From NCBI GenBank assembly GCA_030613915.1, contig JAUWKY010000055.1:1-9359 (forward strand): a stretch of DNA of 9,359 nucleotides. The letters run 5' to 3'. This document shows positions 1-6,674 of this stretch, piece by piece (position 1 is the stretch's first letter; each line of letters starts with the position of its first letter). Below the pieces are notes generated by a model that was given only the letters and a program-made list of their open reading frames with translations, did no database searches and had not been told where the DNA came from. The DNA comes from Syntrophobacterales bacterium. GTDB lineage: Bacteria; Desulfobacterota; Syntrophobacteria; BM002. A program made the position numbers and the translations under genes.

Positions 1-1
1 A

Positions 2-991
2 GCGATTTTCACCGCCTTGACGCCCTATGTCCCTTCAGCCATGTGGTATATGGGAACGCTCTATCCTCCTTACATCGTTTTCGTAGCGCTGTGTTTTTGG
101 CTCCTGGCCAGGGCAGAGCTTGCCAAAACGGCAGCCGAGTCCGATGGGTTGAAGGCCAAGGCCTACCGGCTGATGGCCCTGGAGGGGTTGAAAGGTTATC
201 TCTACCGACACCTACCCCTGGAGAAGTTGGAGGCCAAAATCTACCGGCTCCTGCCCTTGGAAAGAATGGGCCTCTCGCTGGATTCTGAAGGTGCTGATCT
301 GAGATGGGCCCGTATTATAGGCACTCTGGCTTTCACATTTGGGCTTTTGGCCTACACTGTCGAAGGTTCTTTGTTCGCCCATACCGAGGCCCGACCGTTC
401 TGGTACGGTGCCCTTTACCCGATTGATTTTTTCCTCGGCGCTTCTTTTTGCGGCTTCTCCTGGCTGCTGGCTTTGGGGATAGTTACCTATAAGGTCAAGG
501 GAGAAGAGATCCCGGCAAAGTTAAAGGATCTTTTCTATGAAATGGCCGGAATACTGGCTGTGCTCCTAAGTGTTGGGCTTCTCTTTATCACCTACAAGAT
601 GGCACACGGGCTCTTTGAGCCGGCCAAAGTCAAGACGATCATGCTGTTCTTAAACGGGCAGTTCAGCCTGGCCTTCTGGTTGTTCGAGATCGGTATAGGG
701 ATTATCTTGCCAGTATTTCTCCTGCTCTATGCGGCCAGGCGGAGGAAGATAGGCGCCATACTGGTTGCCTCAATCATGGTTTTGGTCGGTTACTTCGTGA
801 AGAGATATGATTTTGTCGTCGCTTCACAGGTGTACCCGCTCATCAAAATACAAAAGCCCCTCACTTCCTATCTACCGACCTTCATGGAGGTCCTTTTGGT
901 CGGCGGGATTATTGCAGCCTTTCTGCTGGCTTACACTTTGGGGGTGCGGTTTCTGCCTTTGAAAGAGGAGGGGCCTCACCATGCGCAATGA
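2..991 (+). CDS. NrfD/PsrC-like quinone-interacting membrane subunit (5' partial)
   Basis: This is the integral membrane subunit that, in NrfD/PsrC/QrcD-type complexes, exchanges electrons with menaquinone and docks a periplasmic Fe-S partner. The reading frame is open to the window edge, so the true start lies upstream; the TTG at 17 is only the first in-window start codon. About seven hydrophobic segments are visible (counting from that TTG, near residues 19-36, 97-120, 130-160, 175-197, 212-241, 247-264 and 288-315). The stretch 'EGSLFAHTEARPFWYGALYP' and the later 'GYFVKRYDFVVASQ' are the family's characteristic loop and helix motifs. Residues 45-83 form three tandem 13-residue repeats in a polar loop between the first and second visible helices, which I do not know from other family members. 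The stop overlaps the start of the following cytochrome gene by 11 bp, indicating translational coupling. Family assignment is firm; the specific complex is not. Confidence 0.85.
   Translation, partial: AIFTALTPYVPSAMWYMGTLYPPYIVFVALCFWLLARAELAKTAAESDGLKAKAYRLMALEGLKGYLYRHLPLEKLEAKIYRLLPLERMGLSLDSEGADLRWARIIGTLAFTFGLLAYTVEGSLFAHTEARPFWYGALYPIDFFLGASFCGFSWLLALGIVTYKVKGEEIPAKLKDLFYEMAGILAVLLSVGLLFITYKMAHGLFEPAKVKTIMLFLNGQFSLAFWLFEIGIGIILPVFLLLYAARRRKIGAILVASIMVLVGYFVKRYDFVVASQVYPLIKIQKPLTSYLPTFMEVLLVGGIIAAFLLAYTLGVRFLPLKEEGPHHAQ
149..265 (+). repeat. Three tandem 39-bp (13-residue) coding repeats in the NrfD-like gene
   Basis: Units are 149-187, 188-226 and 227-265, each starting with TTG. They encode LKAKAYRLMALEG, LKGYLYRHLPLEK and LEAKIYRLLPLER. 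Conserved positions are L1, Y6, R7, L11 and E12. The DNA has diverged between units while the protein pattern is held. The units sit in an extramembrane loop and would form an amphipathic helix. Confidence 0.85.
965..973 (+). promoter_or_regulatory. Ribosome binding site of the 11-heme cytochrome gene
   Basis: GAGGAGGGG lies 7 nt before the ATG at 981 and inside the end of the preceding NrfD-like gene. It supports the 981 start and coupling of the two genes. Confidence 0.7.
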
Positions 992-2516
992 GAAAACTAT
1001 CTGTAAAATCATCATTCTGGCTGCGGTGGCGATCCTGGTACTGGCCTTCTCGGCTTTGGGGGCCGACCAGAAACCGCGGCTTCAGAACGAACTGCCCCAG
1101 CCGGATGTCCCACAGCCTCAGCTCTTTTGCGGCTACTGCCACATTCTCACCTACCCGAGCGTGCTTCAAAAAGGCTACGACACTTGGACTGAGGACAAAC
1201 ACAATAAATACGGCTGTCTCGAGTGTCACTACCCACCCAGAAAGGATGGGAAGCCGAGAAAGATCTCCATTGGAGGCGGTGCGGCTGAGAGCAAACACAT
1301 TCCCCAGAAACCGCCGGAGCGCTTCGCCTACCTTAAGCTGGGCGGCGGCACGGTGCAGACGAGGCCGAGGATCGCCGATGCCAGCTGCATGACCGCCAGT
1401 TGTCACGGCAAACCGGATGACGAGTTCAAGACTAAAAAAATCAAGTTCACCGAAAAGGTAGTTTACGTGCACCAGCCTCATCTGGAGAAAAAAAACCAGA
1501 TCGAGGGCCAGCAGCTCAACTGCACCAGCTGCCACCAGCACAACACCGAGAAGAAACACTTCGAGGTGAGCAAGGCCACCTGTAATCTCTGTCACTTTAC
1601 CAACGTCAAGTTCAACGAAGGCCGGGGCAAATGCGAGCTCTGCCACAAGCTGCCCGAAAAGCCGATCCAGACCTCAGGCGACAAGCCCATCACCCATGAG
1701 ATGCTCAAGAAAGCCAAGGTCACCTGTAACGGCTGCCACTTTGATCTCATCCAGGCCTCGGGAGGGGCTGCATACGAGGCCTTTTTTGAGAAGGGCGAAC
1801 TCAAAACGGCCTTGGTTCTGGGTGCCGGCCGAACAAAAAAAGAGAACTGTCTTGCTTGCCACGACCGAGCCAAGCAGCTCAAGGAAGCCGAAAACAAAAA
1901 ACTTATGCACGAAAAGCACGTGACCATAAAAACCGCGCGCTGCTTGGACTGCCACCAGCCAATCAAACACATTAAGGCCAAAACTGATGTCAAAGAGCCC
2001 CTGCAGGATCAGGTAATGCTCGACGCCTGCACGGCTTGCCATCTCGACCCCCACCGCTATCAGCGGCTTTTGGCCGCCGGCCCCAAGCGCGAAGGGGTCT
2101 CGAGCTCACCTGATCCCATGTTCAAGGCTCGGACCAACGGTCTGGGCTGTCACCTGGAGGAGAAGTCTACTGAAAAAGGCCTAAAGATATTGAGGGCCTC
2201 TGGCAAGGCCTGCGTCCGCTGCCACACCAAGGAGCACAACAAGATGCTCAAGGACTGGAAGACCGAACTGGCCAAAGAGGTCAAATACACTAAGGAGGTA
2301 GAACAACAGGCCCTGAAAGCTCTGGCCAAGCACAAGCCCAAGCTTACCAAGGAGAAACTTGCCGAACTCAGGGAGATGCTCAAACAAGGCCGCGAGGATT
2401 TAAAGATCGTCCAATTCGGCAACGGGGTGCACAACAAGAAGTACTCGATGATGCTTTTAGATGCGGCCCTGACCAACTTCGAGGACTTGTTAGATGAACT
2501 CGGAGAGGGTGAATAG
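981..2516 (+). CDS. Exported 11-heme c-type cytochrome (one further degenerate site)
   Basis: This is a periplasmic multiheme cytochrome c, probably the electron relay of the complex encoded by this operon. Residues 1-28 are a signal peptide (hydrophobic core IIILAAVAILVLAFSALG). CXXCH motifs start at residues 50, 79, 181, 201, 218, 249, 290, 321, 350 and 411. A CX4CH motif (CMTASCH) starts at 136, giving 11 candidate heme sites. A twelfth site is degenerate: residues 387-391 read GLGCH, with the first cysteine replaced by glycine. The N-terminal part (CGYCH ... H ... CLECHYPP) recalls NapC/NirT-type cytochromes. The C-terminal 100 residues have no heme motif, are lysine-rich and helical, and contain VHNKKYSMMLLDAA, a pattern shared with NrfA-type and other large multiheme cytochromes. 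There is no membrane helix besides the signal. The start is fixed by a strong ribosome binding site and overlaps the NrfD-like gene. The exact family name is uncertain. Confidence 0.9.
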   Translation: MRNEKTICKIIILAAVAILVLAFSALGADQKPRLQNELPQPDVPQPQLFCGYCHILTYPSVLQKGYDTWTEDKHNKYGCLECHYPPRKDGKPRKISIGGGAAESKHIPQKPPERFAYLKLGGGTVQTRPRIADASCMTASCHGKPDDEFKTKKIKFTEKVVYVHQPHLEKKNQIEGQQLNCTSCHQHNTEKKHFEVSKATCNLCHFTNVKFNEGRGKCELCHKLPEKPIQTSGDKPITHEMLKKAKVTCNGCHFDLIQASGGAAYEAFFEKGELKTALVLGAGRTKKENCLACHDRAKQLKEAENKKLMHEKHVTIKTARCLDCHQPIKHIKAKTDVKEPLQDQVMLDACTACHLDPHRYQRLLAAGPKREGVSSSPDPMFKARTNGLGCHLEEKSTEKGLKILRASGKACVRCHTKEHNKMLKDWKTELAKEVKYTKEVEQQALKALAKHKPKLTKEKLAELREMLKQGREDLKIVQFGNGVHNKKYSMMLLDAALTNFEDLLDELGEGE

Positions 2517-2546
2517 AAATAATATTAAAAAGGAACAAAGAAACCT

Positions 2547-2552
2547 AGGAGG
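2547..2552 (+). promoter_or_regulatory. Ribosome binding site of the Fe-S subunit gene
   Basis: A perfect AGGAGG sits 5 nt before the ATG at 2558. A consensus initiation signal indicates that this gene, although interrupted downstream, still begins like an expressed one. Confidence 0.75.
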
Positions 2553-2557
2553 CAATT

Positions 2558-3043
2558 ATGAGTGAGAAAGCTAGTATCTCAAGACGCGACATGCTCAAGA
2601 CGGCAGGAGCGGTGACAGCCGGTGCCGCTGCCGGGAGTCTGCTCCCTGCCATCGAGGCGGCCGCTGCCAGGGGACAGGCCCCAAGGTGGGCGATGATCTT
2701 CGACCTGCGCAGGTGTGTCGGCTGCAGGGCATGCACCATGGCCTGCAAGGCGGAGTTCGGGGTTGCCCTTGGGGAATGGAGGACTGTTGTCAATGACGAT
2801 GTCATGGGCAAGTACCCCAACAGTAAGAAAGTATTCCTGCCCCAGCGTTGCAATCACTGCGAAGGCAACAAAGAAGACGGGGTTCCGCCCTGCGTCAAAA
2901 TCTGTCCGGAGTACCCCAAGGAGAGGCAAAAATTTATAACACCCGACGGCAAAAAGATCCGCTACCGGGACGGGGCGACGTACAAGCGCCCTGACGGCCT
3001 GATCCTATATAAGAATCACCTTTGCATAGGATGCGGCAAGTGA
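2558..3043 (+). CDS. Tat-exported NrfC/PsrB-like four-cluster ferredoxin subunit, ending early at an in-frame TGA
   Basis: Conventional translation gives 161 aa. The N-terminus has a twin-arginine signal (SRRDMLK at residues 8-14, then an Ala/Gly-rich hydrophobic stretch to about residue 38), so the protein is sent folded to the periplasm. Cluster 1 ligands are C53, C56, C59 and C63 (C-x2-C-x2-C-x3-C). Cluster 2 ligands are C98, C101, C112 and C116. Cluster 3 begins with C156 and C159, and the codon where the third ligand is expected (162) is the TGA at 3041. Members of this family (NrfC, PsrB, TtrB, ArrB, QrcC) are usually about 200-290 aa with four [4Fe-4S] clusters, so 161 aa is too short and would leave cluster 3 half built. 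The same frame continues to 3412 with clear family homology. Its place between the cytochrome and the molybdopterin enzyme fits the electron-transfer subunit linking the catalytic subunit to the NrfD-like membrane subunit. Confidence 0.85.
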   Translation: MSEKASISRRDMLKTAGAVTAGAAAGSLLPAIEAAAARGQAPRWAMIFDLRRCVGCRACTMACKAEFGVALGEWRTVVNDDVMGKYPNSKKVFLPQRCNHCEGNKEDGVPPCVKICPEYPKERQKFITPDGKKIRYRDGATYKRPDGLILYKNHLCIGCGK

Positions 3044-3412
3044 ATCGATAAATGACCTTACGGTGCGCGTACGTATAACAAGTTCCAGATATCCGGAAAG
3101 GACAAGACCAAAAACGGGATTACCAAATGCTCTTCGTGCCAGCATCGCATCGACAACGGAGTTGAAACGGCATGATCTAACATCTGTCACACCCGGTCGA
3201 GGGTGTTCGGTGATTTCAACGATCCCAACAGCTAGGTCGCAAAGCTCAATAAGGAGTTTAAACTGGTAGAGAACAGCGCCAAGACCACGATACTGCCGGG
3301 TCAAAATACAGTTCCCATGAATTTCTACATCGACCCTCAGGGTGCGTTGAAGTCCAAGACGGTACAAAAGGTATACAAGGAAACGGAGGCGTGGCGTTCG
3401 CAAGTCACATAG
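3041..3412 (+). pseudogene. In-frame continuation of the Fe-S subunit with 3 TGA and 1 TAG (recoded or newly broken)
   Basis: Reading on in the same frame from 3041 gives the missing half of the ferredoxin, with no insertion or deletion. The stops are TGA at codons 162, 166 and 206 and TAG at codon 226; the frame closes at TAG 3410-3412 (codon 285). Around them the protein is typical: PYGARTYNKF after codon 166, then C191-x2-C194-x11-[206]-x3-C210 followed by RVFGDFNDPNS. Codons 162 and 166 occupy the third and fourth ligands of cluster 3, and codon 206 the third ligand of cluster 4. The tail after the TAG (codons 227-284) is open for 58 codons. I label it pseudogene as the conservative default. 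Selenocysteine decoding of the TGAs, perhaps with pyrrolysine at the TAG, is a real alternative. TGA clearly terminates two neighbouring genes (989-991 and 6672-6674), so general reassignment of TGA is excluded. Confidence 0.75.
3184..3210 (+). promoter_or_regulatory. SECIS-like hairpin after the third in-frame TGA
   Basis: Positions 3189-3194 (ACACCC) pair perfectly with 3201-3206 (GGGTGT), closing a 6-nt loop GGTCGA at 3195-3200. Three further pairs (3184-3186 with 3208-3210, one a G-T wobble) extend it across a small internal loop. The loop starts 19 nt after the TGA at 3173-3175. In E. coli fdhF the GGUC loop begins 18 nt after the UGA, and bacterial SECIS elements need a G among the first loop bases at roughly this distance. 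The hairpin could also be a by-product of the coding sequence, since this protein motif is often G+C-rich. Confidence 0.35.
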
Positions 3413-3453
3413 GGTAAATACAACCCAATTACCATACCAAAGCAAGAAAAAGT

Positions 3454-3460
3454 AGGGGGA
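3454..3460 (+). promoter_or_regulatory. Ribosome binding site of the molybdopterin oxidoreductase gene
   Basis: AGGGGGA lies 4 nt before the ATG at 3465. The 52-bp gap after the Fe-S frame (3413-3464) holds no obvious promoter or terminator, so the two genes are probably cotranscribed. Confidence 0.65.
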
Positions 3461-3464
3461 AAAT

Positions 3465-5996
3465 ATGAAAGCTTTAACTCGCCGTAACCTTATGAAGCTA
3501 GGTGCAGCCAGCGGTGCTATCCTGGCAACGGGGGGAATCTTCAAGACCAAGGCCCTGGCCGGTTCCATCGAGCTGGCTAAGGGTGGTAAGGATTTCTCTC
3601 CCGAGACCGGGAAGGAAAGGCAAATGAGCCCTTCAGCCTGCTGGAATTGCGTGACCAGAGATTCCATGATCGGCTTTGTGGAGGACGGCAGGCTGGTCAA
3701 GTTGGAAGGCCACCCTGGTTCCATTAGAGGAAAGGGTAAGATCTGTGCCAAGGGTGCCGCCGGAATTAACCAGCTTTACGATCCGGACAGGGTGCTTTAC
3801 CCCATGAAACGCGCCGGTAAGCGCGGTGAAGGGAAATGGAAAAGAATCTCCTGGGATGAGGCTCTTACCGACCTTGCAGCCCGGTTGAAAAAGCTGCGTG
3901 ATGAGGGCCACCCGGAGAAATTCATGTTCCACTACGGCAGGATGAAAGCCTCATCCAGCAAGATCATCAAGAGCGCCTTTCTGGGTGCATACGGCACCAA
4001 GACCGTCGGCAACCATACCTCAATCTGTGAGGGTGCTAAGTGGACAAGCCAGGAACTGACCTGGGGCAAGCATTATGACAACTGGGACTTCGACAACACC
4101 AACTTTGTGCTGAACTTCGGCAGCAATTGCTTGGAAGCACATACCAACTCCATTCCGGTGTTACAAAGGCTCGTCGACGCCATGGTTGAAAGGAATGTGA
4201 GGCTGGTAACCTTTGACGTCAGGTTGTCCAACACCGCAGCCAGGTCGAGCGAATGGGTGCCCATAGTGCCGGGCACTGACGGGGCGGTGGCCCTGGCCAT
4301 GTGCAAGGTGATCATGGACGCGGGCCTTTACGACAAAGAGTTCTTCAAGTTCATCAAGGCCACCAAAGACCACAACGCCAGCACAAGTAAAAAGGTGTCC
4401 GCCTTGAAGAAACAATTGGCCAAGTACACCCCAAAATGGGCGGAAAAGATAAGCGGCGTCCCCGCGGCCAAGATCAAGGCCCTGGCCCTTGAGTTCGCCA
4501 AGACCAAGCCGGCCGTGATCGTCAGCTACCGCGGCGCCGTGGCCCACTACAACGGCACCGAGACCGAGCGCGCCATGCAGATGCTGGCTGCTATTACCGG
4601 CAACATCGACAATCCCGGCGGCCGCTGCCGCGGCGTGGGAGCCAAATGGAAGTACCCCAAAGGGCCAAAGAAGAAACCCAAGGGTAAGGGGCTCAAGATC
4701 ACCGCGGGCTTCAAGGGCGACACCGCCTACCCGTCCCATGGAGCCAATCACCAGGTTCTCAAGATGATCAAGGACGGTAAGGCCGGCAGGCCTGAGATAT
4801 ACATGTGGTACTGCTACACCCCGGTCTACGCCAATGGGGAGTGTCAGGAGAACATCGACATCCTGAAAGATGAAAACCTGATTCCTTTCACTGTCAGTGT
4901 CAACGCCTACTATGACGAATCCGCGGCCCTGGCCGACCTCATTCTGCCCAACCCGTCCTATCTCGAGTGGTGGGACTATGAAGACATGGTGTCACCGGCT
5001 CAGATTCCCGAGTACTACATCCGGCAGCCCTTCGTAAAACCCCTGGGCGAGAGCCGTGACTTCAAGGACGTGGTCTGCGACCTGGCCAACAGGATGGGTT
5101 TCCCGCTGGGCTTCAACTCGGCCGAGGAGTTCGTCAAAATGTCGTGCGAGAAGACCCCCGCTGTCAAGGCTGCCGGTGGCTTCGAGTACATGAAAAAACA
5201 CGGTGTCTACCATGACCCCAAGGCCAAGCCCGAGTACTACGGCTACAAGAAGGAAGTCAAAGCAGCCGACCTCAAGAAAGACGGGGTTGTCTTGGATAAA
5301 GCCACTGGTGTCTATTGGAACTGGCACAACTCCAAGGCCAAGAGTGAGGCCGAGGCCAAAGAGAAGGGCTACACCAAGTCCAAGAACGCTTACAAGGGAT
5401 ACGTGGGTCAGGAGATAGGCGGCAAGGTTTACAAGGCGTTCAAACCGGATAAGCTTAACAAATCCGGCTATTTCGAGCTCTACTCCGAGTTGCTGGAGAT
5501 AAAAAACTTTTCGCCCCTGCCGACCTACTATCCCATTCCCGAGCATGAGAAGATGGGCTCGGACAAGCTCATTCTGACCACCTTCAAGGTTGCTGTCCAT
5601 ATCCATTCCCGCTCGGCCAACTGCAAGTGGCTGACCGAGTGTTACAATGACAACCCGGCCTGGATTAACCCGGTAACGGCTAAACGGTTGGGGGTCAAAA
5701 ACGGCAACAAGATAAAGGTCAAGTCCGAAGTCGGCGAGATTACCACCACTGCCAAGGTGACCGAGGCGATTGTGCCGGGCGTCGTCGCCATCTCGCACCA
5801 CCTCGGGCATTGGGAGTACGGCCGCTACGCTTCCGGCAAAAAGGCCCCGCTGGCCGGCGGCAACGATCCGGATTCTAAGCACAAGTGGTGGAAGACACAC
5901 GGCGTGCATCCAAACTGGATCATCCCGAACAGCTCCGATCCGATCAGCGGTCAGCAACGTTGGATGGACACGGTGGTCACAGTGACCAAAGCGTAA
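3465..5996 (+). CDS. Tat-exported molybdopterin oxidoreductase catalytic subunit (DMSO reductase superfamily)
   Basis: This is the catalytic subunit of a periplasmic molybdenum or tungsten bis-MGD enzyme, 843 aa, in the size range of PhsA/PsrA/TtrA/ArrA-type reductases. Residues 5-11 (TRRNLMK) plus a hydrophobic stretch to about residue 32 form a Tat signal. The N-terminal Fe-S site reads C59-x2-C62-x3-D66-x27-C94: the third expected cysteine is aspartate. The Mo4Fe4S-type domain then continues with YDPDRVLYPMKR and the 'ISWDEAL' motif (about residues 105-134). C188 in NHTSICEG is at the position of the metal ligand, so a Cys-ligated Mo or W centre is expected. Residues about 700-840 form the dinucleotide-binding domain, with VHIHSRSANCKWLTE and ISHHLGHWEYGRYASG. 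Lysine-rich inserts occur near residues 400-425 and 575-660. A TorD-type chaperone follows directly. Substrate is unknown; the sequence does not match a signature I can tie to one oxyanion. Confidence 0.9.
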   Translation: MKALTRRNLMKLGAASGAILATGGIFKTKALAGSIELAKGGKDFSPETGKERQMSPSACWNCVTRDSMIGFVEDGRLVKLEGHPGSIRGKGKICAKGAAGINQLYDPDRVLYPMKRAGKRGEGKWKRISWDEALTDLAARLKKLRDEGHPEKFMFHYGRMKASSSKIIKSAFLGAYGTKTVGNHTSICEGAKWTSQELTWGKHYDNWDFDNTNFVLNFGSNCLEAHTNSIPVLQRLVDAMVERNVRLVTFDVRLSNTAARSSEWVPIVPGTDGAVALAMCKVIMDAGLYDKEFFKFIKATKDHNASTSKKVSALKKQLAKYTPKWAEKISGVPAAKIKALALEFAKTKPAVIVSYRGAVAHYNGTETERAMQMLAAITGNIDNPGGRCRGVGAKWKYPKGPKKKPKGKGLKITAGFKGDTAYPSHGANHQVLKMIKDGKAGRPEIYMWYCYTPVYANGECQENIDILKDENLIPFTVSVNAYYDESAALADLILPNPSYLEWWDYEDMVSPAQIPEYYIRQPFVKPLGESRDFKDVVCDLANRMGFPLGFNSAEEFVKMSCEKTPAVKAAGGFEYMKKHGVYHDPKAKPEYYGYKKEVKAADLKKDGVVLDKATGVYWNWHNSKAKSEAEAKEKGYTKSKNAYKGYVGQEIGGKVYKAFKPDKLNKSGYFELYSELLEIKNFSPLPTYYPIPEHEKMGSDKLILTTFKVAVHIHSRSANCKWLTECYNDNPAWINPVTAKRLGVKNGNKIKVKSEVGEITTTAKVTEAIVPGVVAISHHLGHWEYGRYASGKKAPLAGGNDPDSKHKWWKTHGVHPNWIIPNSSDPISGQQRWMDTVVTVTKA

Positions 5997-6017
5997 ACCC
6001 GAAAGCAGCAGGTCCGA

Positions 6018-6674
6018 GTGGCTCAGACGGAAAAAGCGCAAAGAACGGCCGTGGCCAGGCAGAGAAGCAATATATACGGGCTCCTGGCCACGGCCTATCG
6101 TCAAGAGGTTACTTCAGAGTTTCTTCAACAGCTAAGAGCCCCCGAGTTTCTAGAGATCTTATCTGACCTGGGAATCCAATTGACGAGCGACTTTCTGCAG
6201 AAACCTGAGGAGGAGTTGCTCGACGACCTGGCAGTGGAGTTCGCCGGGCTGTTCTTAGGCCCCGGAGGACACATCTCCCCCCATGAGTCCGTGCACCACC
6301 AGAGAGATGGTGTCGAGGGCGGTATGCTTTGGGGGGAGACCACTGCTGAGGTCAAAAAATTTATTGAATCTGCAGGGCCTGACTACAGCCCCGAGTACAC
6401 GGGGCTTCCTGACCACATCTCGGTGGAGCTCGAGTTTATGGAGGCTCTTGCCCGGCACGAGGAACAGGCCTGGTCCGTGGACGATGAGGAGGAAGCGTTC
6501 CGTTGTCTGGACATGGAGCGGCGGTTTCTCGAAGAGCACCTCAGTCGCTGGGTACCTGCCTTCTGCGACAAGGTAATGGCCACGGCGGAGTTGTCATTTT
6601 ACCGGGAGTTGGCCGGGCTGACCAAGAGATTCATCGAGTTTGATTGGCAGGAGTTGCAAGAGGTTGAGGAGTGA
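6018..6674 (+). CDS. TorD/DmsD-family molybdoenzyme maturation chaperone
   Basis: This is a 218-aa cytoplasmic all-helical protein of the TorD/DmsD/NarJ type, which binds the Tat signal of a molybdoenzyme and holds it for cofactor insertion before export. Recognisable family motifs are FAGLFLGPGGHISPHESVH (near residue 75-93), the LWGETTAEV segment, PDHISVELEFMEAL (near residue 130), and the closing EEHLSRWVPAFCDKV and FYRELAGLTKRFIEFD. No signal peptide or membrane helix is present. The start is GTG with only a weak upstream AGCAGCAGG, 21 bp after the stop of the molybdopterin enzyme, whose RR signal is its likely client. An in-frame upstream start is not evident. Its presence argues that the complex is assembled and exported, which makes a dead Fe-S gene in the same operon surprising. 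Confidence 0.9.
   Translation: MAQTEKAQRTAVARQRSNIYGLLATAYRQEVTSEFLQQLRAPEFLEILSDLGIQLTSDFLQKPEEELLDDLAVEFAGLFLGPGGHISPHESVHHQRDGVEGGMLWGETTAEVKKFIESAGPDYSPEYTGLPDHISVELEFMEALARHEEQAWSVDDEEEAFRCLDMERRFLEEHLSRWVPAFCDKVMATAELSFYRELAGLTKRFIEFDWQELQEVEE

Noticed and set aside
2558..3412. Genome-wide reassignment of TGA to an amino acid
   Set aside because: TGA ends the NrfD-like gene (989-991) and the TorD-like gene (6672-6674) at sensible positions.
4992..6104. Long minus-strand open frame of 370 aa, and similar ones at 909-1646 and 3005-3751
   Set aside because: These are antisense shadows of G+C-rich coding sequence, with no domain resemblance and no initiation signals, lying opposite well-supported genes.
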